The position numbers and the translations under genes were made by a program. Below, in pieces: positions 1 through 7,113 of a stretch of 28,057 nucleotides of DNA (positions within the stretch are counted from its first letter, which is position 1; each line of letters starts with the position of its first letter). The notes below the pieces were generated by a model. The model saw only the letters and a program-made list of their open reading frames with translations, was not told where the DNA came from and did no database searches. The DNA is taken from assembly GCA_012514775.1 (NCBI GenBank), contig JAAYZQ010000118.1:1-28057 (forward strand), read 5' to 3'. The stretch comes from Anaerolineaceae bacterium. Its GTDB lineage: Bacteria; Chloroflexota; Anaerolineae; JAAYZQ01.

Positions 1-376
1 CGAGCATCGTCACCAGCCCGGTGTTGGGTTGGGCCGTGTGGTACGTGCGGGCATAGAGGCGGCCCTGCCCGGCATCGAGGGCCAGCCAGCGGGGCCCGTA
101 GCTGTTCCCGGCCGGGACGCGAAAGTCGACCTCGCGCAGCAGGACCGGCCAGGGCGACTCTTCCGCGGCTGCGGCCGCCGGTCCCGGCGACGGCTGGGCC
201 GTTGGGCTGGCAGCCGTCGCCGCCACGGTCGCCGTGGCGGCCGGCCGGGGCGCCTGGGTCTCTGCTGGCTGCGCGCCAACGCCGGCCGTCGCCTCGGGGG
301 AGGGCTCGGGCGTACCGGCGCAGGCGGCCACGAACAACAGGGCAACCAGCAGGACGGCCATCCTTCTTATCAACAT
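1..376 (-). CDS. Partial Thr/Pro-rich lipoprotein, N-terminal part
   Basis: An open frame runs from an ATG at 376 off the left edge, giving about 125 residues with no stop. The first 19 residues form a lipoprotein signal peptide (positive LIRR start, hydrophobic core, FVAAC lipobox with Cys19), so the protein is probably anchored on the outer face of the membrane. Residues 20-80 are an Ala/Thr/Pro linker. After that comes a folded segment with WLALDAGQGRLYART, which resembles one blade of a YncE-like beta-propeller; that reading is inference. A GAGAGG ribosome site sits 6 nt before the ATG, favouring 376 over the in-frame ATG at 361. It follows the lipoprotein at 476-1219 on the same strand by 99 bp and may be co-transcribed with it. 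Function unknown. Confidence 0.75.
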   Translation of the reverse strand, partial: MLIRRMAVLLVALLFVAACAGTPEPSPEATAGVGAQPAETQAPRPAATATVAATAASPTAQPSPGPAAAAAEESPWPVLLREVDFRVPAGNSYGPRWLALDAGQGRLYARTYHTAQPNTGLVTML

Positions 377-475
377 GCGCACCTCTCGTGCAGGTCCGGG
401 CATCACCTTCAAGACGCGCCTGGCCGTCCCCGGGTTCCCTCTGCGCCCGGTGTCGTCCCCTACGCAGCGAGCCGG

Positions 476-1219
476 CTACGGCCCGGTGACGGCCAGCTCG
501 GTTACGCGGTTGACCTTGCAGTCATCGGTGACGGTCACCTTCATGACGTTGGACAGGCGCTGGCACTCGATGGCCGTCGGCTGCCCGTCCTGCTGGGCAC
601 AGGTGTCCAGCTTGACCACGGCCACCTGGTACTCGCCGTGGGGCAGGTTGGTGAGGGGGATCTCGAACTTGCCATCCGGCGCCGACGTACTCACAGCACC
701 TACCCACGTAGGAGACCAGACGCCGACGGACACGCCGGGAAAGGGCGAGCCGTTGCCGTGCTTGACCAAGCCCGTGACGCCCGCGTAGCCTCCGCAGTGA
801 GAGTAGCCACGGACGATGGCGACACTGAACGCCGGCGCCGGGGTCCTGGTGGGCTGCGGCACGGGAGTGTTCGTGGGCCGGGGCGCCGGGGGCCTCCGGG
901 TGGCCGTGGGCGGCACCGTGGGCGACGGCGTGAGCGTCTCGGTGGGAGTCATGCTCGGCGGCGGGGTGTCGGAGGGCGGCGGGGTGTCGGTGGGGGGCGG
1001 GGTGTTGGTCGGCGTGTGGCTGGGCGTCGGCGTCGCGCTGGGCACCAGCGTGTTGGTCGCCGTTGCCGTGGCGGTAAAGGTGGGTTTGGCCGTCCGTGTC
1101 GGCGTAGCGGTGATGCGCGCCTGGCGCAGGGACATCAGGTCGGAGGCCGTGCAGGCCAGCACGAACCAGCTCAGGACGATGGCAATCAACAGGATCAAGC
1201 GCGTTTTGAACCTACTCAT
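476..1219 (-). CDS. Lipoprotein with Thr/Pro linker and a carboxypeptidase-regulatory-like C-terminal domain
   Basis: The product is 247 residues. Residues 1-22 are a signal peptide ending in a FVLAC lipobox (Cys23). Residues 36-130 are a low-complexity Thr/Pro linker that includes TPPPxD hexad repeats. Residues 131-247 look like one Ig-like carboxypeptidase-regulatory domain (a VTGLVKHGNGSPFPGVSV strand, then DGKFEIPLTNLPHGEYQVAV), with four Cys (142, 207, 219, 234) that could form disulfides outside the cell. The frame stays open upstream to 1342, but the ATG at 1219 has a GGAG site 5 nt upstream, fits the signal peptide, and lies downstream of a good promoter at 1248-1276. It is probably a surface protein whose linker spans the cell envelope. 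No enzymatic motif is visible and the function is unknown. Confidence 0.85.
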   Translation of the reverse strand: MSRFKTRLILLIAIVLSWFVLACTASDLMSLRQARITATPTRTAKPTFTATATATNTLVPSATPTPSHTPTNTPPPTDTPPPSDTPPPSMTPTETLTPSPTVPPTATRRPPAPRPTNTPVPQPTRTPAPAFSVAIVRGYSHCGGYAGVTGLVKHGNGSPFPGVSVGVWSPTWVGAVSTSAPDGKFEIPLTNLPHGEYQVAVVKLDTCAQQDGQPTAIECQRLSNVMKVTVTDDCKVNRVTELAVTGP

Positions 1220-1247
1220 GGAAGCTCCTCTCTCCGCTGGCGGCTGC

Positions 1248-1276
1248 ATTATAGCCCGATCCTTGCCTTTTGGCAA
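1248..1276 (-). promoter_or_regulatory. Sigma-70-like promoter for the lipoprotein operon
   Basis: On the minus strand TTGCCA (1271-1276) and TATAAT (1248-1253) are separated by 17 nt, about 29 nt before the ATG at 1219. A 6-bp inverted repeat, CTTGCC-TTTT-GGCAAG (1262-1277), overlaps the -35 box and could be an operator; that part is inference. Confidence 0.65.
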
Positions 1277-1347
1277 GCGCCGAGTTCGGGCGTTCGATCT
1301 GGCCCTTGATTTTCGTTGGATGGGACGTATCTTCTCAATCACTCGGG

Positions 1348-1429
1348 GTAGGGGCAGGTCTCGGACCTGCCCAACGGGGCGACCGCAACACTTGCGCCTG
1401 CGCGCAGTGCAGGTGGGGTTCGCCCCTAC
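1348..1429. repeat. 82-bp folded inverted-repeat element (MITE/REP-like)
   Basis: The ends are perfect 8-bp inverted repeats, GTAGGGGC (1348-1355) and GCCCCTAC (1422-1429). Inside lie a 9-bp hairpin (GGGCAGGTC, 3-nt loop, GACCTGCCC, 1352-1372) and a 10-bp palindrome CTGCGCGCAG (1398-1407). It carries no ORF. It ends 3 nt before the -35 box of the acetyltransferase promoter. Only one copy is in this window, so the idea that it is a dispersed element is inference. Confidence 0.5.
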
Positions 1430-1432
1430 ATT

Positions 1433-1460
1433 TTGATATGATACGATGGGGTGCTATAAT
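1433..1460 (+). promoter_or_regulatory. Promoter of the GNAT gene
   Basis: TTGATA (1433-1438) and a perfect TATAAT (1455-1460) are separated by 16 nt. Transcription would begin near 1467, giving a leader of only about 13 nt that consists mainly of the AGGAGGGAG ribosome site (1468-1476) before the ATG at 1480. Confidence 0.75.
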
Positions 1461-1479
1461 CCAGGCAGGAGGGAGAGCA

Positions 1480-2109
1480 ATGGCAGACCGAGAGAACAAG
1501 ACCTTGTCGGCCGGCCTGGAAATCCACCCCGTGACACTCGATCGCTGGCCACACATGGAGGCGCTGTTCGAGACGTCGCCCGTCATGTCGAGCTGCTGGT
1601 GCATGAGCCCCCGCACGCGCGCCAAGGACTTTTACCGGTTTGGCAGCGAGGCCCGACGCCGGAACCGGGAGTCGATGCACGGCCTGATCGCGTCCGGCAC
1701 GGTTCCCGGCTTGCTCGCCTACGTGGAGGGCCGCCCGGCCGGCTGGATCAGCGTCGGCCCCCGGGAGAGTTTTCCCCGGCTGCAGCACTCTCCGGCGCTT
1801 CGCCCGGTGGATGACCTGCCAGCCTGGTCCATCGTCTGCTTCTACACGGCCCCCGCCTACCGGCGGCAAGGGATGACCAGGGCGCTGATCCAGGCCGCCG
1901 TGCAGTATGCCGCCGACCAGGGTGCCGCCGCCGTCGAGGCCTATCCCGTTGCCGCCTGGGGGGACAAGACGGGTCCCGGAGATGCGTACACCGGCATGGC
2001 CAGTACCTTCCAGTCGATGGGCTTTCGCGAGGTGGGGATCGGCGGCCGCAGCCGCGGCCAGCCGCGCCTGGTCATGCGCTACGACCTGCGCCCGCCGGGC
2101 CAGGGTTGA
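1480..2109 (+). CDS. GNAT-family N-acetyltransferase
   Basis: The product is a 209-residue cytoplasmic protein. A GNAT core covers roughly residues 70-200. The acetyl-CoA pyrophosphate loop is RRQGMTRAL (128-136), preceded by the beta-4 strand IVCFYTAPAYR and followed by the AAVEAYPV strand. The C-terminal part, TFQSMGFREVGI, is the usual GNAT beta-6/7 region. The N-terminal segment contains a CWC motif (39-41) and a basic stretch, seen in a GNAT subgroup of unknown substrate. The frame extends upstream to 1270, but the strong AGGAGGGAG site and the promoter at 1433-1460 fix the ATG at 1480. It is monocistronic; its TGA lies inside the -35 box of the next promoter. The acyl acceptor cannot be predicted. 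Confidence 0.9.
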   Translation: MADRENKTLSAGLEIHPVTLDRWPHMEALFETSPVMSSCWCMSPRTRAKDFYRFGSEARRRNRESMHGLIASGTVPGLLAYVEGRPAGWISVGPRESFPRLQHSPALRPVDDLPAWSIVCFYTAPAYRRQGMTRALIQAAVQYAADQGAAAVEAYPVAAWGDKTGPGDAYTGMASTFQSMGFREVGIGGRSRGQPRLVMRYDLRPPGQG

Positions 2110-2134
2110 CACCCCCCGGGGCCTGGAGTACAAT
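2106..2134 (+). promoter_or_regulatory. Consensus promoter of the moxR operon
   Basis: A perfect TTGACA (2106-2111) lies 17 nt before TACAAT (2129-2134). The -35 box overlaps the stop codon of the upstream acetyltransferase gene (TGA, 2107-2109). The predicted start near 2141 leaves a leader of about 120 nt before moxR. Confidence 0.8.
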
Positions 2135-2162
2135 GTATGGTACTGAAATTCGCCCTGCCGGA

Positions 2163-2227
2163 ACCCGGCCCGTCCAGGCGCCCGCCGGCAGAGATCCGGT
2201 CGCCTGGACGAGTGCGTCGTACCGGGT
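2163..2227 (+). promoter_or_regulatory. Structured 5' leader of the moxR operon
   Basis: Nested inverted repeats lie within the predicted leader. The inner one is a perfect 10-bp stem, CGTCCAGGCG (2171-2180) with CGCCTGGACG (2201-2210), closing a 20-nt loop. The outer one is a 6-bp stem, ACCCGG (2163-2168) with CCGGGT (2222-2227). No U-tract follows, so it is not a simple terminator. It matches no riboswitch I recognise and could be a regulatory or stabilising leader. Confidence 0.45.
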
Positions 2228-2263
2228 GCTGAGCCGCTCCGTGGTCAATGAGGGGGAAGAACC

Positions 2264-3214
2264 ATGCCGCCCGAGATCCAGCAATTCGCCCAGGCAGTGG
2301 TGGACAATGTCGAGAAGGTCATCGTCGGCAAGCGGCAGGCCATCGAGCTGATGCTGGTGGCGCTGCTGTGCGAGGGGCACGTGCTCATCGAGGACGTGCC
2401 GGGCACGGGCAAGACCATGCTGGCTCGCAGTGTTGCCGCCTCGTTGGGCCTGACCTTCAAGCGGCTGCAGTGTACCCCCGACCTCCTGCCCAACGACATC
2501 ACCGGCGTATCCGTCTTTAACCAGCGGACGGCCGAGTTCGAGTTCCGGCCTGGCCCGGCCTTTGTGCACCTGCTCCTGGCCGACGAGATCAACCGGGCCA
2601 CGCCGCGCACCCAGTCGGCCCTTCTGGAGGCTATGGGTGAGGGCCAGGTGAGCGCCGACGGCGTCACATATACCCTCAACCGGCCCTTCATGGTGCTGGC
2701 CACGCAGAACCCCATCGAGTACGAGGGCACCTTTCCCCTCCCCGAGGCGCAGTTGGACCGCTTCTTGCTCAAGCTGTCGCTGGGCTATCCCTCGCCCGAG
2801 GACGAGGGCCAGATCCTCCTCAACCTCCGGCGCGAGCACCCCGTCTTGCGCGTGGAGCAGGTGGTGGATGGTGCCCGCCTCCTCGACCTGCAGCGGCTGG
2901 TGTGGGAAGTACACCTGGACGACACGGTGCGCGACTATATTGTGCGCCTGGTCACGGCCACGCGCCGCCACGCCGACCTGGCCCTGGGGGCCAGCACGCG
3001 GGGCAGTCTGGCTCTCTTCAAGGCGGCCCAGGCCCTGGCCAGCCTGCGCGGCCGGGACTATGTGCTGCCCGACGACGTCAAGGCCCTGGGGGTGCCTGCC
3101 CTGGCCCACCGCCTCATCGTCCGGCCCGAAAGCGCCCTGCGGGGCTATACCGCCAATCGCATCGTCGACGAGCTGCTGCAGAGCGTGCCCTTGCAGCTCG
3201 GCGAGGAGGAATAG
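2264..3214 (+). CDS. moxR: MoxR-family AAA+ ATPase
   Basis: The product is 316 residues, normal for MoxR ATPases, which act as chaperones for partner proteins that usually carry DUF58 or vWA domains. The Walker A motif is DVPGTGKT (44-51, Lys50), Walker B is LLADEINRA (Asp107-Glu108), and the sensor-1 region is LATQNPIEYEGT. The C-terminal AAA lid domain contains GASTRGSLALFKAAQALA and DYVLPDDVKALGVPALAHRL, both highly typical of MoxR. An AGGGGGAAG site lies 4 nt before the ATG. It is the first gene of an operon with a DUF58 protein and a DUF4129 membrane protein, which in other bacteria form a membrane-associated module. Cytoplasmic and ATP-dependent; the client is presumably the DUF58 protein next door. 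Confidence 0.95.
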   Translation: MPPEIQQFAQAVVDNVEKVIVGKRQAIELMLVALLCEGHVLIEDVPGTGKTMLARSVAASLGLTFKRLQCTPDLLPNDITGVSVFNQRTAEFEFRPGPAFVHLLLADEINRATPRTQSALLEAMGEGQVSADGVTYTLNRPFMVLATQNPIEYEGTFPLPEAQLDRFLLKLSLGYPSPEDEGQILLNLRREHPVLRVEQVVDGARLLDLQRLVWEVHLDDTVRDYIVRLVTATRRHADLALGASTRGSLALFKAAQALASLRGRDYVLPDDVKALGVPALAHRLIVRPESALRGYTANRIVDELLQSVPLQLGEEE

Positions 3215-3280
3215 GGAGGGAGGACGGGCACCCGGCCAGCGGAGCGCTTTGATGGGTAAAGAAGTGTATCCGGAGTTAAC

Positions 3281-4504
3281 GTGAGCCGTATTTTGCCGTT
3301 TATGGCCGTCCTTCTGGCCGTCGCCTTTTTCACCAGGGTCAACTTTTTCTTTTACCTCCTCTACAGCATGGCCGGCATCTATTTCCTGGGCCGGCTGTGG
3401 GCCAGCCGGTCGCTGGCGGCGGTAAAGGTCGAGCGCCACCACGAGTCGCGCATGTTCTATGGCGAGTCGCTGGCGGTGCGCCTGGAGGTGCACAACCGCG
3501 GCTGGCTGCCGGTGCTCTGGCTGCGCCTGTCCGACACGGTCCCCTTTGACCTCATAGGCGGGCCCGCCTTTCGCCGGGTGCTGTCCCTGCGGCCGGGGGA
3601 GCGGCAGCAGCACGAGTATCGCCTCCTGGGCCGGCGGCGGGGCTACTACCGCCTGGGTCCCCTGGTGAACTCGGGGGGAGACCTGTTGGGCACCGCCTCG
3701 TTTCAGAGGCAGGCCGCCGCCGACGACTGGGTCATTGTCTATCCCCGCATCGTCCCCCTGCGCGATCTCGGCCTTCCTTCGCAATCGCCCTTCGGGGTCC
3801 TGCCCAGCAGGCAGCGCCTCTTCGAAGACCCGACCCGCATCCGCGGCGTGCGCGACTATCAGCCGGGAGACTCCTTGCGGCGCCTGGACTGGAAGACCAG
3901 CGCCCGCGTGGGGCACCTGCAGGTGCGGCGCTACGAGCCGGCCATCGCCCTGGAGACGGCGATCTTCTTGAACCTGTCGGCGGCCGAGTATCCACCGGCG
4001 TACCGGCACACGGCCACCGAGCTGGGGATCGTCGCCTCGGCCTCGCTGGCGGCGCACCTGGCGGAAAAGCGCCAGGCGGTGGCCCTGGCGACGAACGGCC
4101 GCGACCCCTTGCGCGCCGTCTCGCCCGCCACCAACGGCGGCGCCACGCCGGCGCTTCCGTTGCGCAAGGGCCGGGAGCACCTGATGCACGTCCTGGATCT
4201 CCTGGCCCGGGTCGAGGTGGTGACCGAGACCGAGACGAAAACCGAAGCCGCGGTGCCCTTCCTGGACCTGTTGAATCGCAAGAGCCTGGCCCTGCCATGG
4301 GGCAGCACAGTGGTGGCCATCACCAGCCAGGAGGGCGAGGGGATGATGGAGACGCTCCTGGCACTGCGCCGCCGGGGCCTGCGGATCCTGCTGGTGCTCA
4401 CCTGCCCGAGCCGCGGCTTTGACCTGACGGCGCAGCGGGCGGGCCAGATCGGCGTGCAGACGGTGCGGATGTGGACCGAGAGGGATCTGGACACGTGGCG
4501 CTAG
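3281..4504 (+). CDS. DUF58 domain protein (MoxR partner, membrane-anchored)
   Basis: The product is 407 residues starting at a GTG with a GGAG site 5 nt upstream. Residues 4-35 give one or two membrane segments (ILPFMAVLLAVAFF, then FFFYLLYSMAGIYFL). A beta-rich middle region follows (ESLAVRLEVHNRGWLPVLWL). The diagnostic DUF58 signature is VRDYQPGDSLRRLDWKTSAR, from about residue 190 to 209. The rest resembles a vWA-like fold, but part of it is a less conserved insert rich in Ala and Thr (about residues 260-330). DUF58 proteins are regularly encoded beside MoxR ATPases and are thought to be their substrates; the biochemical role is unknown. It lies 66 bp after moxR and overlaps the start of the next gene, so translation is probably coupled. 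Confidence 0.92.
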   Translation: MSRILPFMAVLLAVAFFTRVNFFFYLLYSMAGIYFLGRLWASRSLAAVKVERHHESRMFYGESLAVRLEVHNRGWLPVLWLRLSDTVPFDLIGGPAFRRVLSLRPGERQQHEYRLLGRRRGYYRLGPLVNSGGDLLGTASFQRQAAADDWVIVYPRIVPLRDLGLPSQSPFGVLPSRQRLFEDPTRIRGVRDYQPGDSLRRLDWKTSARVGHLQVRRYEPAIALETAIFLNLSAAEYPPAYRHTATELGIVASASLAAHLAEKRQAVALATNGRDPLRAVSPATNGGATPALPLRKGREHLMHVLDLLARVEVVTETETKTEAAVPFLDLLNRKSLALPWGSTVVAITSQEGEGMMETLLALRRRGLRILLVLTCPSRGFDLTAQRAGQIGVQTVRMWTERDLDTWR

Positions 4505-6096
4505 GGTCGAGGGCCGGCGGCGGATGGGTGGAGAACGTTTTGCGCCCCATCCTCATCGCGGGCATGACCGCCTGCGTCGGCGCGCCCCTGGCGCTCGTGC
4601 TGGAGATGCTGGTGCCTGGCTGGGATGGTGGCTACTGGCTCGCCTTTGCCTTTGTTGCCGGGCTGGAGGGCATCCTGTCGGAGCGGGTGCTGAAGCGGCG
4701 GCGCATCACCGGCTGGGCCTACATGGGCTCGCGAGCGACCGAGCTCCTGTTCCTGCTCCTGGTGCTCAAGCTCCTGAACTATATCCCCCTGGGTGTGGGC
4801 CAGCTCCTGGCCGACGCTGCCCGGTGGCCCCTGGCCCCGGAGTCCTTCCTGACGGACCTGGACCTCTTTGCCGGGCTGCTCTTTGTGCCGTTGTGGGCCG
4901 GGGCCATCTACGCGGGGCGCATGGTGGCCGAGATCGAGTTGGAGATGGGGCGCACCGGCCCTCCTCCTGCCGACCTGAATTCGCCCGAGTACTATATGTG
5001 GCTGACCCAACCGTCGGCCGTCCGTGACCGGCAGGAGAGGCTCGACTGGCTGGGCGAGCTGTTCCTGTGGGGCGGCATGGGCCTGCTGGTGGGAGCAACC
5101 CTGGTCCACGCCTTTGTCTCTTCCGCGGGGGCCCTGGGTATTCCCATCCTGCTCTACTTTGCCCTGGGCGTGGCCCTCCTCAGCCAGGCCCAGTTCAGCG
5201 TCAAGTACGCGAGCTGGCAGGTGGAGGGCACCCCGGTGCAGCCGGGCATGGCCCGCCGCTGGCTGCTGGCCGTCCTCGCGTTTCTCGTCGTCGTTGCCCT
5301 GGTGGCCCTGGTCCTGCCCACGGGCTATGCCCTGGGTCCCTTCCGGGCCATCTGGGGCGTCCTCAGCCTGCTCCTCCAACTGCTGGTTTTTGTCTTTGCC
5401 CTCCTGTTCTTCCTGTTGACGGCTCTGCTGTCGTTCTTGTTGCCCCACGCCGTGATCGAACAGCCGCCACCGCCGACCTTTGACCCCGTCCCACCGTCGC
5501 TGCCCGGTCCCGAGGCGGCGGCGTCGTTGCCCTGGCTGCAGATCCTGGCCTCGGCCCTTTTCTGGCTCGTCATCGTGGCCATTGCCGGCTATGCCCTGGT
5601 GCGCTTTGTCCGCGAGCGCTGGCCCGGATGGGAGGAGGACGAGGAAGGGCAGGCCGGCGGCTGGCGACGGTTCCTGGCATGGCTGCGGGCCCTGTGGCGG
5701 CGCTGGCGCGGCTGGCGGAGCGAGGCGCTGGAGCAGTGGGCCAGGCGGCGGGCCGCGGCAGCCAGGAAGAGGCCCGCCAGGCGGCCGGCGCGCTTCTTTT
5801 CGCTGCGTGGCCTCGGGCCGCGGGAGCTGGTTCGCTACTTTTACGTCTCCACGGCGCGCCGCGCTGCCCAGGCCGGGCAGCCGCGCCGGCCGTCGCAGAC
5901 CCCCTACGAGTACGAGGCCAGCCTGGGCGGGCAGTTCCCCGACCTCGAGCCCGACCTGTCGGGGCTCACCGAAGCCTTTGTGGAGGCCCGCTACGGCCGG
6001 GCGCCGGTGGAGCCGGAGGACGTGGAGCGCGTCAAGCCCCTGTGGCAGCGGATCAAGGCCGCCCTGCGCCGTCGCCGGGAGCCATCGGTGCCCTGA
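4495..6096 (+). CDS. Multi-pass membrane protein with C-terminal DUF4129
   Basis: The product is about 533 residues. Nine or so hydrophobic segments occupy residues 15-370, including WLLAVLAFLVVVALVALVL and IWGVLSLLLQLLVFVFALLF. An Arg/Trp-rich cytoplasmic stretch follows, and then a DUF4129-type tail (TPYEYEASLGG, then GLTEAFVEARYGRAPV). In many genomes DUF4129 is fused to, or encoded beside, a transglutaminase-like (TgpA) domain in moxR/DUF58 operons; no Cys-His-Asp transglutaminase core is visible here. I chose the GTG at 4495 (AGAGGGA about 9 nt upstream, 10-nt overlap with the DUF58 gene). GTGs at 4471 and 4528 are in frame and also possible. It is the last gene of the operon: the next gene has its own promoter at 6123. 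Confidence 0.85.
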   Translation: MALGSRAGGGWVENVLRPILIAGMTACVGAPLALVLEMLVPGWDGGYWLAFAFVAGLEGILSERVLKRRRITGWAYMGSRATELLFLLLVLKLLNYIPLGVGQLLADAARWPLAPESFLTDLDLFAGLLFVPLWAGAIYAGRMVAEIELEMGRTGPPPADLNSPEYYMWLTQPSAVRDRQERLDWLGELFLWGGMGLLVGATLVHAFVSSAGALGIPILLYFALGVALLSQAQFSVKYASWQVEGTPVQPGMARRWLLAVLAFLVVVALVALVLPTGYALGPFRAIWGVLSLLLQLLVFVFALLFFLLTALLSFLLPHAVIEQPPPPTFDPVPPSLPGPEAAASLPWLQILASALFWLVIVAIAGYALVRFVRERWPGWEEDEEGQAGGWRRFLAWLRALWRRWRGWRSEALEQWARRRAAAARKRPARRPARFFSLRGLGPRELVRYFYVSTARRAAQAGQPRRPSQTPYEYEASLGGQFPDLEPDLSGLTEAFVEARYGRAPVEPEDVERVKPLWQRIKAALRRRREPSVP

Positions 6097-6122
6097 AGCA
6101 GCCCTAGAACCAGGGCGGGATC

Positions 6123-6151
6123 TTGCGTTCAGGTGGATAGTCTGCTATACT
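6123..6151 (+). promoter_or_regulatory. Promoter directly abutting the radical SAM start codon
   Basis: TTGCGT (6123-6128) lies 17 nt before TATACT (6146-6151). The ATG at 6158 begins 7 nt after the end of the -10 box, where transcription itself would begin, and no Shine-Dalgarno sequence precedes it. The transcript is therefore predicted to be leaderless. Confidence 0.65.
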
Positions 6152-6157
6152 CGCCCC

Positions 6158-7012
6158 ATGGACACGCTTGAGCAAACGCTGCGCCGCGCCTGGGAGGTGC
6201 GGCGAACCCATTTCCCGGACGAGATTACGTGGTCGTGGCCCCTGGATACGGCGGTGCTGAGCCTCACCGGGGGGCATTGCGCCCTCAACTGCGCCCACTG
6301 CGGCGGCCATTACCTGCGGGGCATGCGGCCCATCTGGGACGCCGAGCCCGACGGGTCTCACAGTTGCCTGGTATCCGGGGGCTGCGATCCGGCGGGCCGC
6401 GTGCCGGTGCTGGCGCACCTGGATCGGGTGCGCGCCTGGCGCGAGGGCCGGACCATGAACTGGCACGTGGGGTTCGTCTCCGAGGCCGAGATGGAGACCA
6501 TCGCCCCCCTGGTGGACGTCATCTCCTTTGACTTTGTGGGCGACGAGGCCACCGTCCGCGAGGTCTACGGGCTGGAGCACGGCATCGAGACGTACGTGGA
6601 GACCTATCGCCTGCTGCGCCGATATGCCCGGACGCTTCCCCACGTGACCATCGGCCTGCGGGGCGGCGAGCTGGGCCACGAGCGGCGCGCCTTCGAGCTG
6701 CTGCGCGAGCTGGGGGCCGACGGGCTGGTCCTCCTGGTGTTCATCCCCACGCCCGGCACCCGCTATGCCGACCGCCAGCCGCCCGCGGTGCCCGCCGTTG
6801 CCGAGCTGGTGGCCGAGGCCCGCCTCTCCTTCCCCGATGTGCCCCTCTACCTGGGCTGCATGCGGCCCAAGGGGCGCTATCGAGACGAGCTCGATCCCCT
6901 GGCCGTGCGGGCGGGGGTCAATGTCCTGGTGAGCCCTTCGCGCCCGGCCCGCCGCGTGGCGGATGAGCTGGGCCTGGCCGTACGCGAGATGCGCGAGTGT
7001 TGCGTGTTATAA
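6158..7012 (+). CDS. Radical SAM protein, biotin-synthase-like (candidate lipoyl synthase component)
   Basis: The product is 284 residues. The cluster-binding motif CX3CX2C is CALNCAHC (Cys41, 45, 48), inside LSLTGGHCALNCAHCGGHY. Further Cys occur at 70, 76 (SGGCDP), in YLGCMRPKGRYR, and as a CC pair near the C-terminus (281-282). FVGDEATVREVYGL and IGLRGGELGHE look like TIM-barrel strands of the biotin-synthase-like group. It sits 101 bp upstream of gcvH but has its own promoter. Established knowledge: archaeal LipS1 and LipS2, once annotated as biotin synthases, jointly insert sulfur to make the lipoyl group. Inference: this may be a LipS1-like enzyme acting on GcvH. No second radical SAM gene and no lipoate ligase lies in this window, so another substrate is possible. 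Confidence 0.85.
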   Translation: MDTLEQTLRRAWEVRRTHFPDEITWSWPLDTAVLSLTGGHCALNCAHCGGHYLRGMRPIWDAEPDGSHSCLVSGGCDPAGRVPVLAHLDRVRAWREGRTMNWHVGFVSEAEMETIAPLVDVISFDFVGDEATVREVYGLEHGIETYVETYRLLRRYARTLPHVTIGLRGGELGHERRAFELLRELGADGLVLLVFIPTPGTRYADRQPPAVPAVAELVAEARLSFPDVPLYLGCMRPKGRYRDELDPLAVRAGVNVLVSPSRPARRVADELGLAVREMRECCVL

Positions 7013-7022
7013 CCCGCCCGGT

Positions 7023-7051
7023 TTGTCAGGTCAATCTTTTGATGCTACAAT
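7023..7051 (+). promoter_or_regulatory. Promoter of the gcvH-gcvPA-gcvPB operon
   Basis: TTGTCA (7023-7028) lies 17 nt before TACAAT (7046-7051). The start near 7058 gives a leader of about 56 nt that holds a 6-bp hairpin (GGGGCC-AGCC-GGCCCC, 7066-7081) and two purine-rich ribosome sites, AAAGGAGG (7095-7102) and AAGGAG (7105-7110). No glycine riboswitch motif is present. Confidence 0.75.
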
Positions 7052-7113
7052 GACGCCACGCACCAGGGGCCAGCCGGCCCCGGCACACACACGAAAGGAG
7101 GAATAAGGAGAAG

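Noticed and set aside
2072..4189. 705-residue minus-strand ORF opposite moxR and DUF58
   Set aside because: A GC-rich antisense shadow: low-complexity Gly/Gln/Arg/His composition and no family motif, while the plus strand encodes clear MoxR and DUF58 proteins.
7052..7113. Glycine riboswitch upstream of gcvH
   Set aside because: The leader is only about 56 nt and shows none of the tandem aptamer core; only a 6-bp hairpin and ribosome sites are present.
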